From assembly GCA_003132865.1 (NCBI GenBank), contig PKYZ01000418.1:1-14322 (forward strand): 14,322 nt of DNA. The letters run 5' to 3'. The notes beneath the pieces are model-generated. The model searched no databases, had not been told where the DNA came from, and was given only the letters and a program-made list of their open reading frames with translations. How positions within the stretch are numbered: position 1 is the first letter of the stretch; each line of letters opens with the position of its first letter. Source of the DNA: Bryobacterales bacterium (GTDB lineage: Bacteria > Acidobacteriota > Terriglobia > Bryobacterales > Bryobacteraceae). Both the position numbers and the translations under genes were made by a program. Shown piece after piece: positions 1 through 5,428 of this stretch.

Positions 1-1
1 C

Positions 2-162
2 GGCGCACGATACATTCTGCTGAAGTACTTGCGCCGGGCCACACCCACCATGCCCACACTGGCACGCGTAGGAATCAGTCCCCATACCATGAGACATACA
101 AAGGCAATGCACCTTCTCCAGTCCGGCGTTCCCCTCGTCATGGTCAAAGATTTCATGAACAA
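2..162 (+). pseudogene. Tyrosine recombinase (integrase) C-terminal remnant
   Basis: The frame is open from the left edge of the window and reads as the catalytic C-terminus of a XerC/D-like tyrosine recombinase. GARYILLKYLRRA is followed by GISPHTMRHTKAMHLLQSGV, where H-x-x-R-H is the second catalytic His-x-x-Arg block, then VPLVMVKDFM. In the family this is followed by a G-H/W-V-S-L-D-T-T stretch carrying the third catalytic residue and later the Tyr nucleophile. Here the text changes at about position 155-162 (FMNKV instead of FLGHV), and everything after it is foreign sequence that reads better on the other strand. The Tyr nucleophile is absent, so this fragment cannot be an active recombinase. 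The N-terminal part lies outside the window. Family assignment is fairly secure from the RH box; the junction position is approximate. Confidence 0.72.
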
Positions 163-481
163 GGTCACCCTCGAGGGTGTGGCACCAACGAGACCCGCCA
201 GCGTTTCTTGGCTGAAATCGGGAATCACCGCCTCCGGTTTGCCTTCGCCGATCTACCAGATCCTCCTCAATCCGAGTGTTACGGGCGAGCACATAGGACA
301 GAACCAACCTGGCAAATGCGCTATCGTCGCGAAGCAGGTGCACCATGGCCGGCCTCGCCAGCCGCATGATCGAACACTCAGTCATGGCGGATGCGGTCGC
401 CAGGCGTACCGGCTGCTGGCCCACCAAGCAAGCCTCGCCTACCAGGGCGCCGGGAGTCAAAGTCGCAATCGTCTTCTCGCA
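151..481 (-). pseudogene. Crp/Fnr-family regulator, C-terminal part (inverted relative to its N-terminal part)
   Basis: The minus strand from 481 downwards reads EKTIATLTPGALVGEACLVG, then RLATASAMTECSIMRL and LVLSYVLARNTRIEEDLVD. This is the second half of a cyclic-nucleotide-binding (Crp/Fnr) domain plus the dimer helix. At about 253 some two dozen codons are missing and the frame shifts. It resumes as GEGKPEAVIPDFSQETLAGL and VGATPSRVTLFMKS, which is the Crp-type helix-turn-helix (family pattern S-Q-E-T-L-A-E-M-V-G-T-T-R-S-R-V-x-F-F-M-N-K). The match stops at about 151 where the integrase remnant of the other strand begins, so the end of the HTH and the C-terminal wing are lost. The N-terminal segment of the same family lies next door on the plus strand. 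Frameshift, deletion, truncation and inversion make this a dead gene. Confidence 0.75.
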
Positions 482-582
482 AGGCCATCCAGCGGATGCC
501 GTGTTCCATCCAGAAAGGCAAAGTCAAGGTCACCGTCATCTCCAAACAGAACAAAAATGGCTGCCTCTTTTTCGCAGCTTAG
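465..582 (+). pseudogene. Crp/Fnr-family regulator, N-terminal cNMP-binding segment (flipped piece)
   Basis: The plus strand reads AIVFSQGHPADAVF (471-506), then in the next frame IQKGKVKVTVISKQNK (508-555). Joined across a probable 2-base deletion at about 506, this gives the standard start of a Crp/Fnr cNMP-binding domain (VFSQGDPADAVFYIQKGKVKxTVxSKQGK). A stop occurs at 580-582. The natural continuation (EKTIATLTPGALVGEACL) is on the opposite strand, beginning at 481, immediately next to this piece. The simplest history is an original minus-strand gene in which a segment of at least about 115 bp was inverted. The shared GTCTTCTC/GAGAAGAC sequence at the junction could have helped as inverted microhomology. 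The first ~25 residues of the protein are not found nearby. Confidence 0.7.
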
Positions 583-709
583 CTCAAGTGATAGTACGTT
601 GCAACGCTGTGGAAATCGACAGCCAGATCGAGCGTTTCTATTGGCGCCGTTTTCGCGGGCGGTGTGGCTCGAAGTCTGGTTATAAGGCGGACACGGGGAC
701 AAACCGGGA

Positions 710-946
710 TCAATGGGCGGATCCGCTCGCGAGGCGAACCTGGACGACCAGCCAGTCCGAAGAGCAGGATAAACAGGCGATCTTGCCCTGGTGCGGACAA
801 CAGGCTCGGGGGACGGCCAGCCCTGCTTTTTCAGCCATTAGTAACAGGAGCATCTTCGACTCGCGCAAGCGATGACGCTCTTCCTCAAGATCGGCAGGCG
901 TCACGATTGCCCGGCGCACCCCTCCACGGTTTACGTTATGTACCAT
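710..946 (-). CDS. Possible short or truncated hypothetical protein (78 aa)
   Basis: An ATG at 946 is preceded by a GGAAAGG Shine-Dalgarno-like sequence about six to eight bases upstream. The first ~45 codons give a plausible amphipathic, charged helix (AIVTPADLEEERHRLRESKM followed by LLLLMAEKAG). After that the translation becomes Cys/Pro/Ser-rich and looks like read-through into unrelated sequence until the stop at 710. I do not recognise the family. It lies in a region otherwise full of gene remnants, so it may be the 5' end of a truncated gene or a chance ORF. Confidence 0.25.
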   Translation of the reverse strand: MVHNVNRGGVRRAIVTPADLEEERHRLRESKMLLLLMAEKAGLAVPRACCPHQGKIACLSCSSDWLVVQVRLASGSAH

Positions 947-1076
947 TGACGCCCTTTCCACCGATGTACGGTGTCGCTGTCACCATTCTGTGACTTCGCG
1001 GGAGAACAAGCGCAAGAGATTGAAGTCGGATTTCCCTGTCGAAGAAACGCCGGGGCAGTGTCGTTGTTTGTCCTAC

Positions 1077-1096
1077 ACAACGTAATACAACGTAAT
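1077..1096. repeat. Perfect tandem 10-bp duplication
   Basis: The 10-mer ACAACGTAAT occurs twice in immediate succession, ending one base before the stop codon of the response regulator gene (stop occupies 1098-1100 on the minus strand). It could be a slip duplication or a target duplication left by a lost insertion; nothing inserted remains between the copies. Confidence 0.6.
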
Positions 1097-1097
1097 T

Positions 1098-1730
1098 TCA
1101 GTCGATTAGGTGATCATGCAGCGCGTAATGCATCAACTCAGCGGTAGTGGTCATGCGCATCTTTTCCAGAATGCGGGCGCGATAGGTGCTGACGGTGGTG
1201 ACTCCTAAGTGCAGTTCCTCGGCGATCTGGGTCACGGTTTTGCCGGCGCCGATCATGCGCAGGACTTCAAACTCCCGGTCGGACAATAGTTCGTGGATGG
1301 GCCGCCCGGCATCGTCGCTCAAGTCGGAAGCGAGCTTCTCGGCCAGCGCGGCGCTCACATACCGCCCGCCGGCCAGCACCCTTCGTACAGCCTTGATCAG
1401 CTCCTCGGGGGCGCTTTCCTTATTCATGTAGCCGAAGGCCCCGGCTTGGAGGATACGTTTGGCGTACTGGTCTTCCGGGTACATGCTTAAGACCAATACG
1501 GGAAGCTTGGACCGGGCGATCTTGAGATCCCGGAGCACGTCCAAGCCGCTGCGGCCGGGCATGCCGATATCGAGGATTGCCAAATCCCATTCGCCGTCTT
1601 GAATCCGGGCAAGGACCTCGGTGGCATCCTTGGCTTCGCCGCACACGGCGCCCTCCAACTCGTGTTCCAGGATATCTTTCAATCCGCGGCGCACGACGGC
1701 GTGATCGTCGGCGATGAGGATCCGGATCAC
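1098..1730 (-). CDS. NarL/FixJ-family response regulator (REC + LuxR-type HTH)
   Basis: A 210-residue DNA-binding response regulator. Residues 1-118 form a complete receiver domain: acidic pair D8-D9, phospho-acceptor D54 in LAILDIGMPG, conserved S82 at the end of beta4, and Y101/K104 in GYMNKES. A LuxR/GerE helix-turn-helix spans about 145-207 (LLSDREFEVLRMIGAGKTV, then QIAEELHLGVTTVSTYRARI). All residues needed for phosphorylation are present. The start is GTG at 1730; it overlaps the kinase stop codon as GTGA, a sign of translational coupling, so this is almost certainly the kinase's cognate partner. Length is normal for the family. Target genes cannot be told from the sequence. Confidence 0.93.
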   Translation of the reverse strand: MIRILIADDHAVVRRGLKDILEHELEGAVCGEAKDATEVLARIQDGEWDLAILDIGMPGRSGLDVLRDLKIARSKLPVLVLSMYPEDQYAKRILQAGAFGYMNKESAPEELIKAVRRVLAGGRYVSAALAEKLASDLSDDAGRPIHELLSDREFEVLRMIGAGKTVTQIAEELHLGVTTVSTYRARILEKMRMTTTAELMHYALHDHLID

Positions 1731-4177
1731 TGGTGGGCCGCCGCCTGCCGGTGATCGGCGCGGGGAATGCGGACGCGCACGGTGGTGCCGCTCCCGGGCT
1801 CGCCGGCGATCGTGAACTCGCCTCTCAGCAGCACAGCGCGCTCGCGCATTCCCAGGATCCCGAGCGAGCCGGAGCCGGAGAGTTGGCCTTCGCCGATGCC
1901 GCGGCCGTTATCGCGAACCTCCAGTGAAACATGGCCGCTCTCGTGAAACAAACCGATTCTCACGTGAGTCGCGCCAGCGTGCCGCGCGATATTGGTCAAG
2001 CTCTCCTGGAAGATGCGAAAGATCGCGGTGGCACGCTCGGGATCGATGGCCAGATTCATCTCGGGCAAGCTGACCTGGCACTGGATTCCCGTGCGCGCCT
2101 GAAACTCTTCCGCGGCCCACTCCACGGCAGCCACCAAGCCAACGTGATCCAGGATTCCCGGCCTGAGTTCAGTCGAGATTCTGCGCACCGTATGAATCGT
2201 TTCATCGACCAAGCCCAGGATGGCGTTGATTCTCTGCAACTGTTGGTCCCGGCCCGGCGCGGTCTTCAACGCGGCCAAGTCGATCCGGATGGCGGTCAGG
2301 TCCTGTCCCAGTTGATCGTGCAATTCCCGCGCCAGCCTGGTTCTCTCCTCTTCCCGCACGTTCTGTAGCCGGGCGTTGAGAGCGTGCAACTCCTGGAACG
2401 AACGCTGCAGCTCCCGTTTGGCGCGATTCTGCTCGGTGATGTCCACCAGGACGACGGCTACGCGATCGACGCCGCCGGGGCCATCGACCGGAAAGTACGA
2501 TCCGAATAGATCCCGCCGGCCCAACTGGGGGAAGTCAAGTCCCATCTCGCATTTGACGACTCTTCCCTGGAAACACTCATCCACGTTGCTTTTCGTAACC
2601 TTCTCGAACCTCTCTTGCCCCACTAATTCGGAGACGAAATGGCCGACGACCTGTTCACGCTTCAGGCCGTGATAGTTGAGGAACGCCTGATTCGCCATCA
2701 CGTAGCGGTACTCGCGGTCGACCACCACGATCATTTCATGAAAAGTCTCGACGGCATGGCGATATCTCTGCAACCCGGCTTCAGCCAGCTTGCGGCCGGT
2801 GATGTCTTCGACGATGCCTATGCCCATTGGGGGCGCGTTTCCGTCGCCAGGGCTTCTCGAAACCGTGACCCTTACCCAAATCAACTGGCCGTCTTTACGC
2901 CGATAGCGCATCTCCAGTTGGAACTGCGGCAGCTTGCCGGCCCAGAGGTCCGCGACAAGGGCCGCGCAGGCCGGACGGTCTTCTTCGCAGGTAAGGTCGA
3001 TGTAAGATGTGGCCCGAAGCTCTTCCTCCGAGTACCCCACCATATCCCGATAAGCGCGATTCGCAGATATAAACCTGCCATCCATATCCGTTACCGAGAT
3101 GCCCACGGCCGAGTTGTCGAAGAGGGCGCGCCAGCGTCCTTCACTGGCCGCCCGGGCTTCCTCCTCGCGCCGGTGTTTCGTGATGTCGCGGTAGATGGCG
3201 TAAACGGCGGCTTCCTGGCCGGGCAAGGAGAATGGCACCAGGGCCATGGCGGCGGGGAAATGCCTGCCATCCTGGCGGCAGCGAACGCCTTCGGTTTCCA
3301 CGCGCTCGCCTCGCGCCACCAGTTCCATGTGTCTTCGATACTCGTCTTGCGACTCGGCGGGGACGATCAACTCGCCGATGCGGCGGCCGATGGCGGCGGC
3401 CGGAGTATAGCCGAAAACCTGGGTGAAGCCCTTATTGACGCGGATTACCTGGCCGTCCATGGTAGTTAGGGCCACGGCTTGCGGCGCCTGTTCGAACAAT
3501 TCATTGAGAATCGTCTTCTGCTCCCGAAGCCGGTTCAGGAAACGGACCAGCAGCGTGACGGCGACCACCAGGCCGCTTGCGGCGCCGATCCCCAGAGCAA
3601 AGGGAAGTGAAACGCTTACGGCGTGGGATAAGTCCCGAACCATGACGGCGGGCGTAAAACGGACGGCGGCCGTGGCCGCGTTATGCGCGCCAAACATCGC
3701 GGCGCCAATCGGGAAGGCAGCGGCTTTCCGCATGGTGGGGCAGGCGCTTTCGCCTGCCTTTCTGTCCGCCGTTTCGCCGCGAAAGAGGAGTATCAGCCAC
3801 AAAGACATAAAAGAACCGGCAATTCCGAGTGCGGCCGGCGGCGTCGCCAGAGAGGGAGAATAGCGAAAAATAGCCGGCATCCACATGGCCGCCATACCAG
3901 TGTAGTGCAGGATCGCGAAGCCCGCGCCCACAAAAATGCTACCGGCCAGTAAGCTAATGGGTCCCATTTCCCGGCGGCTTACGACAAACAGTGCGACGGC
4001 GGATGAGAAAATGCTGTCCAGGAGACATAGTAGTACGAGGACCAGATGCCGATTGCCAGGGATGCGGCGCTGCCGATCAGCCAGGAGAGGCCGGGCCGCC
4101 CGCGGGCGGCGGTTTGCGTCCACCGAGCGTCGAGCGCGGCATACAAGGCTTAAGATTGCGAGGACGGCGGATAGCAC
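1727..4177 (-). CDS. MHYT-PAS(x3) hybrid-sensor histidine kinase of the NarX/DesK type, sensor damaged
   Basis: An 816-residue membrane histidine kinase. Residues ~44-215 are membrane segments of an MHYT-type sensor with one intact motif (LHYTGMAAM, 90-98). Three PAS domains follow at ~224-335, ~345-465 and ~468-585. HisKA_3 comes next with the phospho-acceptor H620 (REEERTRLARELHDQLGQDL), then a HATPase with an N-box around 724-729 (QESLTN), DNGRG at 756-760 and a glycine lid SLGILGM. It phosphorylates the overlapping response regulator. Oddities: codons 11-43 are arginine-rich nonsense, because the ancestral reading (YAALDARW, then LSWLIGSAASLAIGIW) runs in another frame from ~4145 to ~4042, and the first MHYT motif is deleted. 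A palindrome inserts AGESACPT at 141-148. The third MHYT motif has decayed to GAHNAATAA. The GTG start at 4177 is uncertain; TTAGGA lies about 14 bases upstream. Catalytic parts look intact. Confidence 0.88.
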   Translation of the reverse strand: MLSAVLAILSLVCRARRSVDANRRPRAARPLLADRQRRIPGNRHLVLVLLCLLDSIFSSAVALFVVSRREMGPISLLAGSIFVGAGFAILHYTGMAAMWMPAIFRYSPSLATPPAALGIAGSFMSLWLILLFRGETADRKAGESACPTMRKAAAFPIGAAMFGAHNAATAAVRFTPAVMVRDLSHAVSVSLPFALGIGAASGLVVAVTLLVRFLNRLREQKTILNELFEQAPQAVALTTMDGQVIRVNKGFTQVFGYTPAAAIGRRIGELIVPAESQDEYRRHMELVARGERVETEGVRCRQDGRHFPAAMALVPFSLPGQEAAVYAIYRDITKHRREEEARAASEGRWRALFDNSAVGISVTDMDGRFISANRAYRDMVGYSEEELRATSYIDLTCEEDRPACAALVADLWAGKLPQFQLEMRYRRKDGQLIWVRVTVSRSPGDGNAPPMGIGIVEDITGRKLAEAGLQRYRHAVETFHEMIVVVDREYRYVMANQAFLNYHGLKREQVVGHFVSELVGQERFEKVTKSNVDECFQGRVVKCEMGLDFPQLGRRDLFGSYFPVDGPGGVDRVAVVLVDITEQNRAKRELQRSFQELHALNARLQNVREEERTRLARELHDQLGQDLTAIRIDLAALKTAPGRDQQLQRINAILGLVDETIHTVRRISTELRPGILDHVGLVAAVEWAAEEFQARTGIQCQVSLPEMNLAIDPERATAIFRIFQESLTNIARHAGATHVRIGLFHESGHVSLEVRDNGRGIGEGQLSGSGSLGILGMRERAVLLRGEFTIAGEPGSGTTVRVRIPRADHRQAAAHQ
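3735..3758. repeat. REP-like palindrome inside the kinase gene
   Basis: A GTGG foot followed by the palindrome GGCAGGCGCTTTCGCCTGCC (3739-3758), with perfect 8-bp arms and a CTTT loop. It lies within the kinase coding sequence and is translated on the minus strand as AGESACP, in a loop between two predicted membrane helices (after LILLFRGETADRK, before MRKAAAFPIGAAMFG). A copy identical over 22 bp is at 10990-11011 inside an unrelated gene. Confidence 0.85.
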
Positions 4178-4537
4178 CGCTGAGCAGCAGTTCCTAACAA
4201 CCGATCATGACCGAATCCGAAAACGGTATCACGTCGTCCGGATGGTAGTTAGAGAAAAATTCGTTAGATCTTCGGCTATGCGTTCAACCCGGACGTGGAC
4301 AATTCTTGCAACTGGCCCATCGGGCGCCAATATAGTATAACATCCGAGTGTGGCGCGTGGCGATTCGTAATTGGTAAGAATTCGAAAATTTGAGGCCGTG
4401 AAGGGGGGAATTTACCCGAGTAAGTGTGTTTTTGTTTTTTGCGATTACTTGTTTTTCAACAGTTGCGGTGGATTTGCTGGAACCAGCACCACGATTTCTC
4501 CGCCATTGCCGGAGCGAGCGGATGGATGGCGATCGTT
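4178..4537. other. Gene-free stretch upstream of the kinase operon
   Basis: No conserved coding sequence is recognised. It holds the ~150-base leader of the kinase operon and an AT-richer segment around 4330-4460, the most AT-rich part of the window. A TATACT hexamer on the minus strand is listed separately as a possible promoter element. Both flanking genes are on the minus strand, so this is also the 3' side of the small ORF ending at 4538; I see no T-tailed hairpin there. Confidence 0.5.
4334..4339 (-). promoter_or_regulatory. Possible -10 element of the kinase/regulator operon
   Basis: On the minus strand the sequence TTATACTATATT contains TATACT, close to the sigma70 -10 consensus, in an otherwise GC-rich region. 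It lies about 160 bases before the kinase start. No convincing -35 hexamer is present 16-18 bases upstream (CGCCAC there), so this is tentative. Confidence 0.3.
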
Positions 4538-4747
4538 CTACAGTCCGCGGGCGATCCGGCACGGCGAGGGCCCGGCACAGGTGGACGCGGCGTGTGCGGG
4601 GAGGCGGACGGAAATGCCGCAGTGGCGGCAACTGGGCGGAATGCGTGTGTCGACCGTGAAGATGGCGGAGGCCTGATCGTCCTCCGGCAGCCCGCCGGGG
4701 CCGTTTTGTCTTGCGCCGCCGAAAGTGTCTATGGAATGCGCGGCCAT
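4538..4747 (-). CDS. Possible 69-aa cysteine-rich small protein
   Basis: An ATG at 4747 lies only four bases after the TAG of the receiver-like gene (4752-4754) and opens a 69-codon frame ending with TAG at 4538. Codons end mostly in G or C, as in the neighbouring real genes. The C-terminal half has four cysteines spaced C-x2-C-x13-C-x5-C (SCRHCG, then TCAGPSPC), which could bind a metal in a zinc-ribbon-like way; this is inference. No Shine-Dalgarno is evident, but close spacing suggests coupled translation with the upstream gene. I do not recognise the family. Chance ORF remains possible because high GC lengthens random frames. Confidence 0.42.
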   Translation of the reverse strand: MAAHSIDTFGGARQNGPGGLPEDDQASAIFTVDTRIPPSCRHCGISVRLPAHAASTCAGPSPCRIARGL

Positions 4748-4751
4748 GCAG

Positions 4752-5216
4752 CTAGGACGCCGCCGCCCGCACGCGAAGGTGGCCATGCGTCTCCGCAGTG
4801 CTTTGGCATTTTTGGCGCCAGTCCATCCAGGCCATGTGGGCCACGCGCAGGACCTCGCCGCGGTCAAAGGGCTGCACCAGAACGTCGTAGCCGCCCAAGT
4901 TCAGGACCTCGGCCCAGAGCCGCTCGTCGGCCAGCCGGGAGGACACGATAAGGTTCGGCGGATGGGCCCGCCTTTGGAGATCGGCGAGCAGCGCCTGCCA
5001 GCCACCGTCCTCGATTTCGGTGTCGCAGATGGTGACCCCGATGCGACCATTGTTGAGAATTCCCATAGCCTCCCCGTTGGTGGCCGCTTCGCGGATTTCC
5101 CATTGCGGGGGTGTCAGGATGTTGCGCAGCGCGCCACGGCGAGAATCGACGGGGCCGATCAGCAGGATGGCGATGGCGCCTTCCGAAGCCATCGTCGCTT
5201 GGGCGTGCAAGTCCAT
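4752..5216 (-). CDS. Stand-alone receiver-like protein, degenerate phosphorylation site
   Basis: A 154-residue single-domain protein with a CheY-like fold (about residues 14-135): beta1 AIAILLIGP, beta3 IGVTICDTEIEDGGW, beta4 NLIVSSRLADERLW, beta5 YDVLVQPFD. D65 sits where the phospho-acceptor belongs. However, the acidic pair after beta1 is replaced by G21-P22 and the invariant Lys before Pro is Gln (Q115). This suggests a pseudo-receiver that signals by binding rather than classical phosphotransfer; that function is inferred. I chose ATG 5216 because it has GGAAG eight bases upstream and the domain begins soon after; the same frame extends to 5390 but that part is low-complexity intergenic sequence. 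No output domain is present. It is divergent from the TPR lipoprotein gene, with 212 bases between the start codons, and may form an operon with the small ORF behind it. Confidence 0.8.
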   Translation of the reverse strand: MDLHAQATMASEGAIAILLIGPVDSRRGALRNILTPPQWEIREAATNGEAMGILNNGRIGVTICDTEIEDGGWQALLADLQRRAHPPNLIVSSRLADERLWAEVLNLGGYDVLVQPFDRGEVLRVAHMAWMDWRQKCQSTAETHGHLRVRAAAS

Positions 5217-5401
5217 CGTCGTTTCTTCCGATAGGGTGGGTGCGGACGTTTTTGTTGGGTTTTTCAGGATTGGTAGTGGCCGGGGTGCGGGAAAATCTCG
5301 GGATTTCTGGCGCGCGTCCTTGGCCCGCCGGGCCCGCAGGCCCTCCCAGCGGGGATCGCCTGATCCACTACCCAAAAAACCGGCCCCCACCGAGTGCGAT
5401 G

Positions 5402-5407
5402 TATATT
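5402..5407 (+). promoter_or_regulatory. Possible -10 element of the TPR lipoprotein gene
   Basis: TATATT 21 bases before the ATG stands out from its GC-rich surroundings. No clear -35 hexamer lies at the right distance. If used, the leader would be very short, but it would still contain the Shine-Dalgarno at 5417-5423. Confidence 0.25.
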
Positions 5408-5416
5408 AGAATCAGC

Positions 5417-5423
5417 GTGAGGA
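5417..5423 (+). promoter_or_regulatory. Shine-Dalgarno deciding the TPR lipoprotein start
   Basis: GTGAGGA ends five bases before the ATG at 5429. It supports that ATG over in-frame starts further upstream (the open frame reaches back to 5111 through the divergent gene). Confidence 0.65.
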
Positions 5424-5428
5424 CTTGC

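Larger units (their letters stand above)
583..1097. other. Low-information stretch between pseudogenes and response regulator
   Basis: I recognise no conserved protein here in any frame. Frames in both directions are short and compositionally poor. The only protein-like text is a minus-strand frame starting with ATG at 946, listed separately. Near the right end there is a perfect 10-bp tandem duplication, also listed. The base composition appears less GC-rich than the neighbouring operon, fitting decayed DNA. Confidence 0.6.

Noticed and set aside
345..993. Several plus-strand frames of 100-180 codons in the left region
   Set aside because: Apart from the Crp/Fnr pieces described, their translations lack domains, change character across the inversion point, and are best read as decayed DNA.
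2639..3469. 276-codon plus-strand frame inside the kinase
   Set aside because: The minus strand here encodes clear PAS domains; the plus frame is a GC-driven shadow.
5217..5390. Longer N-terminus for the receiver-like protein (start at 5390)
   Set aside because: The extension is Arg/Pro-rich, lies in the divergent promoter region and precedes the first beta strand by too much. ATG 5216 has GGAAG upstream.
5111..5428. Longer N-terminus for the TPR lipoprotein
   Set aside because: It would overlap the divergent receiver gene and bury the signal peptide and lipobox internally. ATG 5429 has a good Shine-Dalgarno.
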